A program made the position numbers and the translations under genes. DNA of 47,935 bases from assembly GCA_949741605.1 (NCBI GenBank), contig CATJNB010000123.1, positions 1 to 47,935 of the forward strand. The letters run 5' to 3'. The notes under the pieces were generated by a model. It was not told the origin of the DNA. It did not search any database and saw only the letters and a list, made by a program, of their open reading frames with translations. The DNA is from an uncultured Eubacteriales bacterium (GTDB lineage Bacteria > Bacillota > Clostridia > Oscillospirales > Acutalibacteraceae). Below, one piece after another: positions 28,233 through 37,963 of this stretch. The first letter of the stretch is position 1; each line of letters starts with the position of its first letter.

Positions 28233-28811
28233 ATGGTAGTAGTATCCATCAAAACCAAATTCAAATGGATTCTTGGCGCGATCGTTGTCCTGATTTGCCT
28301 TGCGATTTTAATTACAGCGGTTTCCCTGAATATCCGCGGGGAACAGTGGGCGGTTGCGGCGGATTTGAAGTACCGTCTGAGCGCGCCGGACGCCGATGCA
28401 AGGATTGCTTTTTTAGCACAGTTTGGCTGGGAGGTCAAGGAGGAGCCGGTGGAGGTCAGCGAGGTGGTGATCCCCGGTGAGTTCAGTGAGGTTTACGAGC
28501 AGTACAATGCTATCCAAAAGGAGCATGGGCTGGATTTGTCCAAACACCGCGGGAAAACCTGCAAAAAATGGGTGTATGAGGTTACGAACTATCCGCAGGC
28601 CGGGGAAAGCGTGCGCGCGACCCTGCTCATTATCGACGGCCAAGTGATTGGCGGGGATATCAGCTCCGTTGCGCTGGATGGGTTTATGGAGAGCTTCCTT
28701 GGCAAGAGCAAACCAGACAAAGAAGCTAACGCATCGGTGCCGGATACCGTCGAATATACCGAAACCATGGCAGACCCTGTGATCCCGGAGGGCGCGTGGC
28801 CGACCGATTAG
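28233..28811 (+). CDS. Membrane-anchored DUF4830-like protein
   Basis: RBS aaaggaggtg; TM IVVLICLAILITAVSLNI; FLAQFGWEVKEEPVEVSEVVIPGEFSEVYEQYNAIQKEHGLDLSKHRGK. Confidence 0.75.
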   Translation: MVVVSIKTKFKWILGAIVVLICLAILITAVSLNIRGEQWAVAADLKYRLSAPDADARIAFLAQFGWEVKEEPVEVSEVVIPGEFSEVYEQYNAIQKEHGLDLSKHRGKTCKKWVYEVTNYPQAGESVRATLLIIDGQVIGGDISSVALDGFMESFLGKSKPDKEANASVPDTVEYTETMADPVIPEGAWPTD

Positions 28812-28875
28812 GGATAGCAAACCAAAGGAAAATTTGATATAATGGGGGAAATAAAACCGAAAGGTGAGGACGATC

Positions 28876-30573
28876 ATGAAACCGGGATTTGTGTATGAAA
28901 CCTATGCGCCGTACACCAGGCACGAGAAAGTTTGCGATGTGGTGTTTCGGGGCGGGGAATTTTTCAATGTCTATACAGGCGAGTGGCTGCACGGGGATGT
29001 GGCATGCCAGAATGGGGTGATTGTGGGGATTGGCAGCTACGAAGGCAAAGAAATCGTGGACTGTCAGGGAAAGAAGCTGGTGCCGGGGTTTATCGACGCG
29101 CACCTGCACATGGAATCGACGCTCGTAGCGCCGCACCAGCTTGTGGAAAATGCCGTACAGTTTGGCACGACGACCTATATTGTGGACCCCCACGAAGCCG
29201 CCAACGTATCCGGGAAAGCGGGGATTGATTACCTGCTGGAAGATACCGAGGGCGTACCGGCAAACGTGTACCTGATGATGCCATCGTGCGTACCGGCGAC
29301 GAGCTTTGAAGATAACGGCGCGGTGTTTTCTGCACAGGACATGGCGGGCTATTTGGGGCATCCGCGGGTTCTGGGGCTGGGCGAGGTCATGGATTATCCG
29401 GCCGTTGAAAACGGGCAGCCGGATATGATGGAAAAATTAGCCTTATTTTCCGGGCGTATGATTGACGGCCATGCCCCGAACCTCTCCGAACAGCAGCTGC
29501 AATTGTACCGTCTGGCTGGCATCCGTACAGACCATGAAGCGAGCGGGTTTGCGTATGCCTGTCAGGAGGTACGCAACGGTTTGCAGGTACTCATTGGGGA
29601 AGGGTCTGCGGCGCGGCATCTGGACGAGATTGTAAAAGGGATTGTGCAAAGCGGGATCCGCCCGGACAGCTTTTGTTTCTGTACCGACGACAAGCATATT
29701 CAGGATATCCGCCGGGAAGGGCATATCAGTTACCATATCCGCCGTTCCATAGAACTGGGCCTGCGCCCGGAGGATGCCATCCGTATGGCGACCCTTCATG
29801 CGGCGCGCACCTATGGGCTGGACCACTTGGGGGCAATCCGGGTGGGCGCGCAGGCGGATATCGTGATTTTGGATGACCTTGCGAAGGTGAGCATTGCAAA
29901 AGTCTATTATCAGGGGAAAAACGTCCGGGATTTCAGCTATCAGGGGGTTGTGCCGCCAAGTGAGCTGACCCATACCCTGCACGTAAAGCCGGTGCGCCCG
30001 GAACAGCTGGTTTTGCGATGTGACGGGGAAAGCGATGTGATCGAAGTGCTGCCCGGCGAGCTTCTCACCAAACACCGCCGGATCTGCCTGCCGCAGGTAG
30101 ACGGGATTTTTGTGCCCAATGCCACGTATAATAAGATCGCCGTGGTGGAACGCCACCGGGCAACGGGTAAGGTTGGCACAGGGGCGATTGTGGGGTTTGG
30201 CATCCGGGGCGGGGCGATTGCCTCGAGCGTGTCGCACGATTCGCACAACCTCATTGTGATTGGCGATAATGACAAGGATATCCTGCTGGCACTCACAGAG
30301 CTTGCTCGCATGGGGGGCGGATACTGCATCACCGGGGGCGGGACGGTCAAAGAGAGCCTGCCTTTGCGGATCATGGGGCTGATGAGCGAACGCCCGCATG
30401 ACGAAGTGGACAAGCAGGTCAAAAAGATGACCGCGTTAGCCTATGCTATGGGTGTCAGCCCGGGGATTTCGCCTTTTACCACGTTATCCTTTATGGCGCT
30501 GCCGGTGATCCCGGAACTGCGGGTGACAGCCCGTGGGATTTTCGATGTAGTGACGTTTGAATTTTGCAAGTGA
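28876..30573 (+). CDS. ade: Adenine deaminase
   Basis: LVPGFIDAHLHMESTLVAPHQL...; TDHEASGFAYACQEV; CFCTDDKH; C-terminal domain VSHDSHNLIVIGDN. Confidence 0.93.
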   Translation: MKPGFVYETYAPYTRHEKVCDVVFRGGEFFNVYTGEWLHGDVACQNGVIVGIGSYEGKEIVDCQGKKLVPGFIDAHLHMESTLVAPHQLVENAVQFGTTTYIVDPHEAANVSGKAGIDYLLEDTEGVPANVYLMMPSCVPATSFEDNGAVFSAQDMAGYLGHPRVLGLGEVMDYPAVENGQPDMMEKLALFSGRMIDGHAPNLSEQQLQLYRLAGIRTDHEASGFAYACQEVRNGLQVLIGEGSAARHLDEIVKGIVQSGIRPDSFCFCTDDKHIQDIRREGHISYHIRRSIELGLRPEDAIRMATLHAARTYGLDHLGAIRVGAQADIVILDDLAKVSIAKVYYQGKNVRDFSYQGVVPPSELTHTLHVKPVRPEQLVLRCDGESDVIEVLPGELLTKHRRICLPQVDGIFVPNATYNKIAVVERHRATGKVGTGAIVGFGIRGGAIASSVSHDSHNLIVIGDNDKDILLALTELARMGGGYCITGGGTVKESLPLRIMGLMSERPHDEVDKQVKKMTALAYAMGVSPGISPFTTLSFMALPVIPELRVTARGIFDVVTFEFCK

Positions 30574-30576
30574 GGG

Positions 30577-31296
30577 GTGGGGGTTACGGAACGTCTGGAC
30601 AAGATATTAAGCTCACAGAATTTTGGCAGTCGCAAAGATACCGCAAAGCTCATCCGTACAGGACGGGTCAGTGTCAATGGGCAGCGGGTAACACGCCCCG
30701 AAGCCAAAGCCGACCCCGGGCAGGACAGCATCACATTAGACGGCAAGGAAATCGGGTATGAACGGCGGGTCTATTATATGATGAATAAACCGGGCGGTGT
30801 GTTGAGCGCAGCCCGCGACAAGCACAGCAAAACCGTTTTGGACCTGTTGCCTCCAGAATACCAAAGGCGGGGTCTGTTTCCAGCGGGGCGTCTGGATAAG
30901 GACACCCAAGGGCTTCTGCTGATCACCGATGACGGCGATTTTGCCCACCGGATGCTCTCCCCGAAAAGCGGTGTTCGGAAAATTTACCATGCCCGTTTGG
31001 ATGCGCCCATTGGTGCAGAGGATATCCGCGCGTTTGAACAGGGGGTGCAGCTGGAGGATTTCCAGTGTTTGCCTGCCGGGCTGCGGGTGTTGGATGAGGG
31101 CAGCGAACCGCTGGTTGAGGTGACGGTGTGCGAAGGGAAATTCCATCAGGTAAAACGCATGTTTGCAGCGCGGGGGAAACAGGTCACGTTTTTAAAACGG
31201 GTACAAATTGGCGGCCTTGTTTTGGAGGAAACCCTAGCTTTGGGGGAAACTAGGAAGCTCACCCCACAGGAGTTGGAACGCATTTTCCACCCATAA
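30577..31296 (+). CDS. 16S/23S rRNA pseudouridine synthase (RsuA/RluB family, S4 domain)
   Basis: ERLDKILSSQNFGSRKDTAKLIRTGRVSVNG (S4); AGRLDKDTQGLLLITDDGDFAHRMLSP; GTG start is uncertain. Confidence 0.9.
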   Translation: MGVTERLDKILSSQNFGSRKDTAKLIRTGRVSVNGQRVTRPEAKADPGQDSITLDGKEIGYERRVYYMMNKPGGVLSAARDKHSKTVLDLLPPEYQRRGLFPAGRLDKDTQGLLLITDDGDFAHRMLSPKSGVRKIYHARLDAPIGAEDIRAFEQGVQLEDFQCLPAGLRVLDEGSEPLVEVTVCEGKFHQVKRMFAARGKQVTFLKRVQIGGLVLEETLALGETRKLTPQELERIFHP

Positions 31297-31340
31297 AGAA
31301 AAAACGTAGTGCTTTCTGTTTGAAAGGCACTACGTTTTTG
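31297..31340. terminator. Bidirectional terminator between convergent genes
   Basis: AAACGTAGTGC-tttc...gaaag-GCACTACGTTT with flanking A/T-runs. Confidence 0.88.
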
Positions 31341-31342
31341 AT

Positions 31343-32362
31343 TTAGAGGACAAAGCCGATTTTTTTCATTACTTTTTTCAGGGTACGCCCGGAGAGATGC
31401 AGGGCGTCCTGCGCGCACTTGGAATAACAGCTTTCGAGATACGCCTTATCCTGCACCAGCATGTGGAAACGTTCCTGAATGGGCCGCAGATGCTCAATGA
31501 GGGCCTCAGCCACCGCGGCTTTAAAATCGCCGTAGCCTTTTCCGCTGAAATCGGTTTCGATTTGCTCGAAAGAGCGGCCGGTGATACACGAATAAATCCG
31601 CATCAGGTTATTGATCCCATCCTTGCCGTCGGCGTAGGCAACGGAGCCATCGCTGTCGGTGACGGCGCGTTTGAGCTTGCGGACAATATCATCCGGGGAG
31701 TCAAGCAGGGAGAGATAGGCGTTTGCGTTGTCATCGGACTTGGACATTTTCTTTAAGGGGTCTTGCAGCGACATAATCCGTGCGCCGGTTTTGGGGATAT
31801 AGGGGTCTGGGATGGTGAAGGTCGGCGAGTAGGCGCCGTTAAAACGGGAGGCAATATCGCGGGCTAATTCGAGGTGCTGTTTCTGGTCCGCGCCCACGGG
31901 CACTAAATCCGCCTGATATAACAGGATGTCCGCAGCCATCAGGGAAGGGTAGGCGAACAGGCCGACATTAATATTATCCGCATGGCGCAGGGACTTATCT
32001 TTAAACTGGGTCATGCGGGAAAGCTCCCCGAACTGGGTATAGCAATTGAGAATCCACGCAAGCTCGGCATGGGTATGCACGTGGCTCTGGATAAAGAAAA
32101 TGCTTTTTTCAAGGTCAATCCCGCAGGAGAGCAGCAGGGCGTATGCTTCCAGCACATTGCGGCGGAACTTTGGCGGGTCTTGACGCACCGTAATGGTATG
32201 CAGGTCCGCCAGGGCAAAGATACAGCGGTAATCATCCTGCAAGGTAATCCAGTTTTGGAGCGCGCCAAGATAGTTGCCAAGGGTGATGGTGCCGCTGGGC
32301 TGGATGGCGCTGAAGATAATTTTTTTCGGGTTGTCGGGGGTTTGGGTGTTTGAGGAAGTCAT
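31343..32362 (-). CDS. trpS: Tryptophanyl-tRNA synthetase
   Basis: KKIIFSAIQPSGTITLGNYLGAL; KMSKSDDNANAYLSLLDSPDDI. Confidence 0.96.
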   Translation of the reverse strand: MTSSNTQTPDNPKKIIFSAIQPSGTITLGNYLGALQNWITLQDDYRCIFALADLHTITVRQDPPKFRRNVLEAYALLLSCGIDLEKSIFFIQSHVHTHAELAWILNCYTQFGELSRMTQFKDKSLRHADNINVGLFAYPSLMAADILLYQADLVPVGADQKQHLELARDIASRFNGAYSPTFTIPDPYIPKTGARIMSLQDPLKKMSKSDDNANAYLSLLDSPDDIVRKLKRAVTDSDGSVAYADGKDGINNLMRIYSCITGRSFEQIETDFSGKGYGDFKAAVAEALIEHLRPIQERFHMLVQDKAYLESCYSKCAQDALHLSGRTLKKVMKKIGFVL

Positions 32363-32389
32363 AAAACGGAAACCTCCAATTCTAAAGAT

Positions 32390-33583
32390 TTAGGCAAGAA
32401 ACTGTTTGGCAACCTTACCAAGCAGGGCAACGCCGTCAATAATTTGCTGGTCCGAGGGGGTGGAGAAGTTCATCCGGAAGGACTGGCAAGGGGCAGATTC
32501 GTCGGTCAAAAAGGCGTTGCCGGGCACGACACAGACCTTTTCCTCCACAGCACGCGCACAAAACTCCGGCATGGGGATGGTGTCCGGGAGCGTACACCAC
32601 ACAAAAAGCCCGCCCTGTACCGGTTCATGGGTGATGCCAAGAGGAGACAGGTGCTTGTCGATTTCGCGGAGCATGAGCGAGGACTTGCGGGTATAAATCT
32701 CTTTCATACGCAGGAGATGCTCGTCATAGTCGTAGTGGGTCATGAACTGCGAACAGATCATTTGCGCTAATACATTGGTATGCACATCCGAGCATTGTTT
32801 GCCAACCACCATTTTCTGGATCAGCTCTTTGGGGGCAACGGTATATCCCACACGCAGCCCCGGGGAAATGACTTTGGAGAAAGTGCCGGCATAGATTACA
32901 AGCCCGTCCTCATCCATGGACTTGATGGCAGGGATGGGGTCGCCGGAAACACGCAGATCGCCATAGGGGTTATCTTCGAGGATGATTTTCTGATATTGTT
33001 TGGCAAGCGCATATAATTGTTTGCGCTTGTGGTAGGACATGGTAATCCCGGACGGGTTCTGGAAATTGGGGATGGTGTAAATGAATTTAATATTTGGTTC
33101 CGTTTTCAGGGCTTTTTCCAGAGCGTTGAGGTCCATGCCGTCGGAGTACATGGGGATGCCATGCAGGCGCACATGATAGGAACGGAAGGTATTGAGCGAG
33201 CCGATAAAGCTGGGAGCCTCACACAGGACAACGTCCCCTTCGTTGCACAGGATCTTGGTGGCAAGGTCGATGACCTGCTGTGCGCCGGACGTAATAATCA
33301 GCTCGTCAAAGTCGCGCCCGATTTCGTGGCGGGATTTCATATAGTCGCGCAAATGGTCGCGCAGGGGCGTGTAACCTTCGGTCAGGCTGTACTGGAGCGC
33401 GGCAATGGGTTCCTCCAGAAGGATCTGGGCGCAAAGTACCGCAATCTCTTTAGCCGGGAAGGCTTCCGGAGCAGGATTGCCGGCAGAGAAGGAGATCACG
33501 TTGGGATCGGAGGAATGTTTGAGGATTTCGCGGATCACAGAGGGCTTGAGGGTAGACATACGCTCGGAAAAGGTAACATTCAT
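32390..33583 (-). CDS. PLP-dependent class I/II aminotransferase (2-aminoadipate/aromatic-type)
   Basis: VISFSAGNPAPEAFPAKEI; ITSGAQQVIDLATKILCNEGDVVLCEAPSFIG; YAGTFSKVISPGLRVGY; ATG at 33583. Confidence 0.9.
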   Translation of the reverse strand: MNVTFSERMSTLKPSVIREILKHSSDPNVISFSAGNPAPEAFPAKEIAVLCAQILLEEPIAALQYSLTEGYTPLRDHLRDYMKSRHEIGRDFDELIITSGAQQVIDLATKILCNEGDVVLCEAPSFIGSLNTFRSYHVRLHGIPMYSDGMDLNALEKALKTEPNIKFIYTIPNFQNPSGITMSYHKRKQLYALAKQYQKIILEDNPYGDLRVSGDPIPAIKSMDEDGLVIYAGTFSKVISPGLRVGYTVAPKELIQKMVVGKQCSDVHTNVLAQMICSQFMTHYDYDEHLLRMKEIYTRKSSLMLREIDKHLSPLGITHEPVQGGLFVWCTLPDTIPMPEFCARAVEEKVCVVPGNAFLTDESAPCQSFRMNFSTPSDQQIIDGVALLGKVAKQFLA

Positions 33584-33857
33584 GACAGGAACTTCCTTTC
33601 TCAGACAAACCAGTCCCTGTGGGGCTGGCTTTTTTGATACCATAGAAAAAAATCAAAAAAAGATTTTGGAAAAAATTTTTCCCATTGCCTTTTATTTTAT
33701 CACAAAAAGCGGAAACAATCAATTGATGCGTCTGCCAAAAGGGAGCAAAACCAACAAAAGGGGTGCCCAGCGGACAAAAGGAACAAAATGGCGAGGGGAT
33801 GCGAGCGGGAACGGCAGAGCAGGAAGGCGCAAAACAGGCAAAAAACAACAGTGGTTT

Positions 33858-33890
33858 GTGACAAAAAATCCATGGACCGGCCAGTATAAT
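33858..33890 (+). promoter_or_regulatory. Candidate Spo0A-dependent sigmaA promoter of spoIIE
   Basis: GTGACA (33858) - 21 nt - TATAAT (33885-33890); TGACAAA (33859-33865) matches 6/7 of the 0A box TGNCGAA. Confidence 0.5.
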
Positions 33891-33967
33891 AAAGGCAGTA
33901 AGAAAAGGACAGGCCCGGCGGGCCAGCAAACAGGATGTAAAAAATGAAGGAGAAAGGAACCGGGGTT

Positions 33968-36328
33968 ATGAGAACGAAAGTATTGCAGGGAAGAAACCTC
34001 ACAAAGTACAGGGAGCTGCCAAATAAACTGGCAAATTCTCCGGTTGCGCGGCGGGTTTTGCAGTATGCCGTATATTTTGCGGCAGGGTTCGTGTGTTCGC
34101 GCGGGGTTGTGTTTGGCCGGCATGCACCGTTTGGGGTAGCGGCAGCAGCGGCAGGGCCTTACCGTGGGATGTGGCTGACCATCGCGGGAGGGATTGTCGG
34201 ATATTTATGGCCGTCCCACATCCATGCGCCAGTCCGGTACATAGCGGCGCTCATGGTGGTAGCCGCCATACGATGGGCGCTCAATGAGGTGTTCAAAATC
34301 CGTGGGAACGTCCTGTTTGCGCCGCTTGCCACGTTCGTCCCTTTAATGGGAATGGGGGCGGCCATGGCGGGCATCGAGGGGGCAACTGCACAAACCTGGA
34401 TTTTATATACCGCCGAATCTTTGCTGGGAGGCTGCGGGGCGTTTTTCATCTCGCGCACGTCCTCGATGATTTTAGCAAAGCGCGGTGCAGGAACGCTCAA
34501 CCACATAGAGCTGGCCTGCGGGATTTTAACGGCGGGGATTTTAGTTTTGTCGCTGTCGTCCATCCTGATTGGGGATATCTCCCTGGGACGGGTCGCGGCT
34601 GTGCTGATGGTTTTATTTGCGTGCCGGTACGGAGGCGTTGTCGGGGGGAGTATCGCCGGGATTGTAGCTGGTGCGATGTTTGGATTATCGACGTCCGGGA
34701 TCAGCGGGGTATCGGGAGCCTTGGCGTTTGCGGGGCTGATGGCGGGGCTGTTTTCGCCCTTGGGAAGGGTGGCAACTGCCTTGGTTTTTATCGCAGCCCA
34801 TGGGCTGGGCACGTTACAGGTCGGAAGCTACGAGGTGTTGCTCACGGGTTTGTACGAGGTCATGGGCGCGACGGTGATTTTTGTGGTATGGCCAAACCGG
34901 ACAGGCGGTTTTTTTGCAACGCTTTTCCGGCAGCCAGCGGATATTTCCCATAGCGATGGGCTGCGGCGGTCTGTGATTATGAAATTAGGATTTGCCGCAG
35001 CCGCACTCGAACAGGTATCAGAATCCGTGGAGGCGGTGTCGCAGCGGCTTGCCAAAGTCAGTGCGCCCACCATACAGGGGGTGTACCAGCGCGCCATTGA
35101 CGAAACATGCAGTACCTGCGGGCTGCAAACGTATTGCTGGGGGCATAACCACAGCCGCAGCATGGCATGGATGCAGACGTTGGAGGAGCCTTTGCGGGTG
35201 CATGGGCAGATTGCCAAAAGCGATTTTCCAGAGGAATTTCAAAAGCATTGCGGTCGCCTGTTGGAATTAGCCTCTTATGTCAACCGCCATTACGAAGCCT
35301 ATCTCACACAGGAAGCCGCAGAACGCCGGGTGGCGCAGGTCAGGGGGGTGGTGACAGACCAGTTTTCCACCACCGGGCGGATGCTGCGGGATATTGCGGG
35401 CGAGCTGGAATTATTTGAACAGTTCGACTATGAATCCGCGCATAAAATCAATGAAGCTTTACATGAAACGTCCATCCGCGCAAGCGATGTCAGCTGCCGG
35501 CTGGACCGGTATAACCGGATGGTAGTAGAGGTGGAAGCGCCTGTTTTAGACCGCAGCCGGCTTGGGAAACCGAATGTTTTGCGGGCGATTGCACGTGCAA
35601 CAGGAAGGAGGTTTGAAAATCCGTGTATCAGCGTGGTGAAAAAGAAGTGCCGCCTGCAAATGAGCGAACGTCCGATTTATAAGGTATCGGTCGGGACTGC
35701 CCAGCATAGTTGTGCCAACCGCGCCCTGTGCGGGGACAGCTATGAATGTTTCGCAGACGGGACAGGCCGTTATATTGCGATGATCAGCGACGGCATGGGC
35801 ACAGGAGGCCGTGCCGCAGTGGATGGCGCGATGGCTTCGGGGATCATGTCCACCCTCATCAAAGCGGGGGTTGGGTTCGACTGCGCGCTCAAAATTGCCA
35901 ATTCGGCATTAATGGTCAAGTCGGGCGAGGAGACGCTCTCGACGCTCGACGTAGCCGCTATCAATCTGTTTGACGGCGCAGTGGAATTTATGAAAGCCGG
36001 GGCCCCGGTAAGTTTTCTCCGCAGAAAGGGGGAGGTGCAGCGTTTGGATGCGGTTTCCTTACCGGTTGGCATTTTGGAAGAAGCGATTTTTTCGCGGGTA
36101 TCTACGAAAGCAGAGGATGGTGATTTTATTGTGATGTTTTCGGATGGCGTCATTGCGTCCGGCGAGGGCTGGGTCGCGCAGACCCTTGAGGACTGGACAG
36201 ACGGCGATCCGACGGAACTGGCAGAATTGCTGGTAGAAAAAGCGGTGAAAAACCGCAGCGACGGCCATGATGATGATATCACGGCCGTGGTATTAAAACT
36301 CACGATTCCGAAATTGGAAGCAGTATAA
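33968..36328 (+). CDS. spoIIE: Stage II sporulation protein E (SpoIIE, PP2C phosphatase)
   Basis: Multi-TM N-terminus; C-term ISDGMGTGGRAAVDG...LEEAIFSRVSTKAEDGDFIVMFSDGVIAS; ATG at 33968 after AAGGAG. Confidence 0.93.
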   Translation: MRTKVLQGRNLTKYRELPNKLANSPVARRVLQYAVYFAAGFVCSRGVVFGRHAPFGVAAAAAGPYRGMWLTIAGGIVGYLWPSHIHAPVRYIAALMVVAAIRWALNEVFKIRGNVLFAPLATFVPLMGMGAAMAGIEGATAQTWILYTAESLLGGCGAFFISRTSSMILAKRGAGTLNHIELACGILTAGILVLSLSSILIGDISLGRVAAVLMVLFACRYGGVVGGSIAGIVAGAMFGLSTSGISGVSGALAFAGLMAGLFSPLGRVATALVFIAAHGLGTLQVGSYEVLLTGLYEVMGATVIFVVWPNRTGGFFATLFRQPADISHSDGLRRSVIMKLGFAAAALEQVSESVEAVSQRLAKVSAPTIQGVYQRAIDETCSTCGLQTYCWGHNHSRSMAWMQTLEEPLRVHGQIAKSDFPEEFQKHCGRLLELASYVNRHYEAYLTQEAAERRVAQVRGVVTDQFSTTGRMLRDIAGELELFEQFDYESAHKINEALHETSIRASDVSCRLDRYNRMVVEVEAPVLDRSRLGKPNVLRAIARATGRRFENPCISVVKKKCRLQMSERPIYKVSVGTAQHSCANRALCGDSYECFADGTGRYIAMISDGMGTGGRAAVDGAMASGIMSTLIKAGVGFDCALKIANSALMVKSGEETLSTLDVAAINLFDGAVEFMKAGAPVSFLRRKGEVQRLDAVSLPVGILEEAIFSRVSTKAEDGDFIVMFSDGVIASGEGWVAQTLEDWTDGDPTELAELLVEKAVKNRSDGHDDDITAVVLKLTIPKLEAV

Positions 36329-36393
36329 AACGCCCTTAGGCATACTGCGGCCCTTTTTGGGGAGCCTATGTTTAAAAAGGTCAGAACAGAATC

Positions 36394-36436
36394 AAAAAAA
36401 GAAACCGGCCAGTCACAACGACAGGACGGTTTTCTT
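36394..36436 (-). terminator. Terminator of the 47-aa sORF
   Basis: Minus strand GAAAACCG...GTC...GAC...CGGTTTCTTTTTTT. Confidence 0.65.
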
Positions 36437-36450
36437 GGCGTGCACAAACG

Positions 36451-36594
36451 TCACAGGGATGCAAGGGCAAGCCAGATCCCAACCGGGATGGCGGTGCCGA
36501 GCATCAAAACAGCGCAGCCAATGGCCACAATCCGCACCCACAGGCGGGTATGGCTTTTGGGGGTTTGGGGATGTTTTTTGGTTTTGCGGGACAT
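36451..36594 (-). CDS. 47-aa basic single-pass membrane protein (sORF not in the ORF track)
   Basis: AGGAGG (36605-36610) then ATG at 36594; MSRKTKKHPQTPKSHTRLWVRIVAIGCAVLMLGTAIPVGIWLALASL*; own promoter and terminator. Confidence 0.75.
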   Translation of the reverse strand: MSRKTKKHPQTPKSHTRLWVRIVAIGCAVLMLGTAIPVGIWLALASL

Positions 36595-36627
36595 GCTCTA
36601 GGTACCTCCTGAACATCAAGTACCCCT

Positions 36628-36656
36628 ATTGTATCGCAAGGCCCCTGCAAAGACAA
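36628..36656 (-). promoter_or_regulatory. Promoter of the 47-aa sORF
   Basis: Minus strand TTGTCT - 17 nt - TACAAT. Confidence 0.55.
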
Positions 36657-36706
36657 GGGGAAAAAAGCAAAGATTTTGTAAAAGATATCTTAAAATCCGG
36701 GTAAAC

Positions 36707-36748
36707 TTGACAGATTTGGTTGACACCGGTATTATTTTCGCCTAAAAT
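36707..36748 (+). promoter_or_regulatory. Two overlapping sigmaA promoters of the LCP gene
   Basis: TTGACA(36707)-17-TATTAT(36730) and TTGACA(36720)-17-TAAAAT(36743). Confidence 0.75.
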
Positions 36749-36807
36749 GAATGGTTGAAGGTTGCTTTACATCAGGAAAGACCCGATATATGAAAATGAG
36801 GTGGATT

Positions 36808-37908
36808 ATGGCAGGAAGAAACAATCCAAACGGCCGCGGCAACGGTCCGCGCCGCAATGACAATTATGATGACCGCTACCATTATGTAGACCGGGAGGTA
36901 TACAGCTCCAGCAGGCGCCGCTCTTCCCCGGCTCCCTCCCGGGGCAGCGGGAATTACCGCCCTCCCAAGAAAAAGGGCAGCGGGGTCAAAAAAGCGATCA
37001 TTATTATTGTGTGCGTGGTCCTCGCTTTTGTTTTAGCGGTTGTGGGGTTTGGGGCGATCATGCTCAGCCGGTTCCCGCGGGAAGAGGTGAAAACCGACCA
37101 ATATGTGCAGCAGCCAGTGGATGCGCCGGATTGGGAGGTTCTCGAGCTGGAAGGCACCATGAATATCCTGCTCATTGGCGCGGACAAAAACGAAAACGGA
37201 ACCAATGGGCGTTCGGATTCCATGATGCTGATTTCCCTGGATCATAACCATAAAACCATCAAGATGGTATCGTTTTTGCGCGATTTGTATGTGGAAATCC
37301 CGACGCACGGCAAGGACAAGCTCAATGTTGCCTACACGCTGGGCGGGGCCGGGATGGTCATGCAGACGCTGGAGAATAATTTCCGTATCAACATTGACAA
37401 ATATATTCAGACAGATTTTGAAAAGTTTGCGGATATGGTTGACCTTTTGGGCGGCATTGATTTGGAGATGACACAGGAAGAAGCCGATTATATGAACCAG
37501 ATCAAGGGCAGTGATTTGAAAGCCGGATACAACCATCTGCGCGGGACATTGGCGTTATACTATTCGCGGATGCGCTATCTGGACAGCGACTTCGGGCGTA
37601 CCGGGCGCCAGCGGCAGGTGATCCTTGCGATGCTCGAAAAGGTGAAAAAGAAGAACGTGTTTGAACAGGCTTCGTTTGTGTGGGAGGTTGCCCAGTATTT
37701 CAAAACCAACCTGAGCAATTCCGAATTGCTGGGTCTGGCAAGCAAGGCTGCGGATATCGCAGGGTATGAAAGCGATACGCTCTATGTACCGTATAAAGAC
37801 ACCTACCGCGATGAACGCCTGAGTGCGGGCGAGGTTCTGGTTCCGGACCTTGAGGCCAATGCCCGTAAGCTGCGCGACTTTTTGTACCCGGATCATAATA
37901 CCCCGTAA
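36808..37908 (+). CDS. LytR-CpsA-Psr (LCP) family cell-wall glycopolymer ligase
   Basis: MNILLIGADKNENGTNGRSDSMMLISLDHNHKTIKMVSFLRDLYVEIPTHGKDKLNVAYTLGGAGM; SRMRYLDSDFGRTGRQRQV. Confidence 0.94.
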   Translation: MAGRNNPNGRGNGPRRNDNYDDRYHYVDREVYSSSRRRSSPAPSRGSGNYRPPKKKGSGVKKAIIIIVCVVLAFVLAVVGFGAIMLSRFPREEVKTDQYVQQPVDAPDWEVLELEGTMNILLIGADKNENGTNGRSDSMMLISLDHNHKTIKMVSFLRDLYVEIPTHGKDKLNVAYTLGGAGMVMQTLENNFRINIDKYIQTDFEKFADMVDLLGGIDLEMTQEEADYMNQIKGSDLKAGYNHLRGTLALYYSRMRYLDSDFGRTGRQRQVILAMLEKVKKKNVFEQASFVWEVAQYFKTNLSNSELLGLASKAADIAGYESDTLYVPYKDTYRDERLSAGEVLVPDLEANARKLRDFLYPDHNTP

Positions 37909-37963
37909 AAAATAATACAATTTGTAATATTAGAGCGAAAATAAACGAAAAGGAATGAGGAGA

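Noticed and set aside
29443-30399. 318-aa minus-strand ORF
   Set aside because: Antisense to adenine deaminase; no RBS or domain signature recognised.
33726-33947. 73-aa very basic ORF (MRLPKGSKTNKRGAQRTKG...) before spoIIE
   Set aside because: No Shine-Dalgarno, overlaps the probable spoIIE promoter and start region; purine-rich composition explains the Lys/Arg content.
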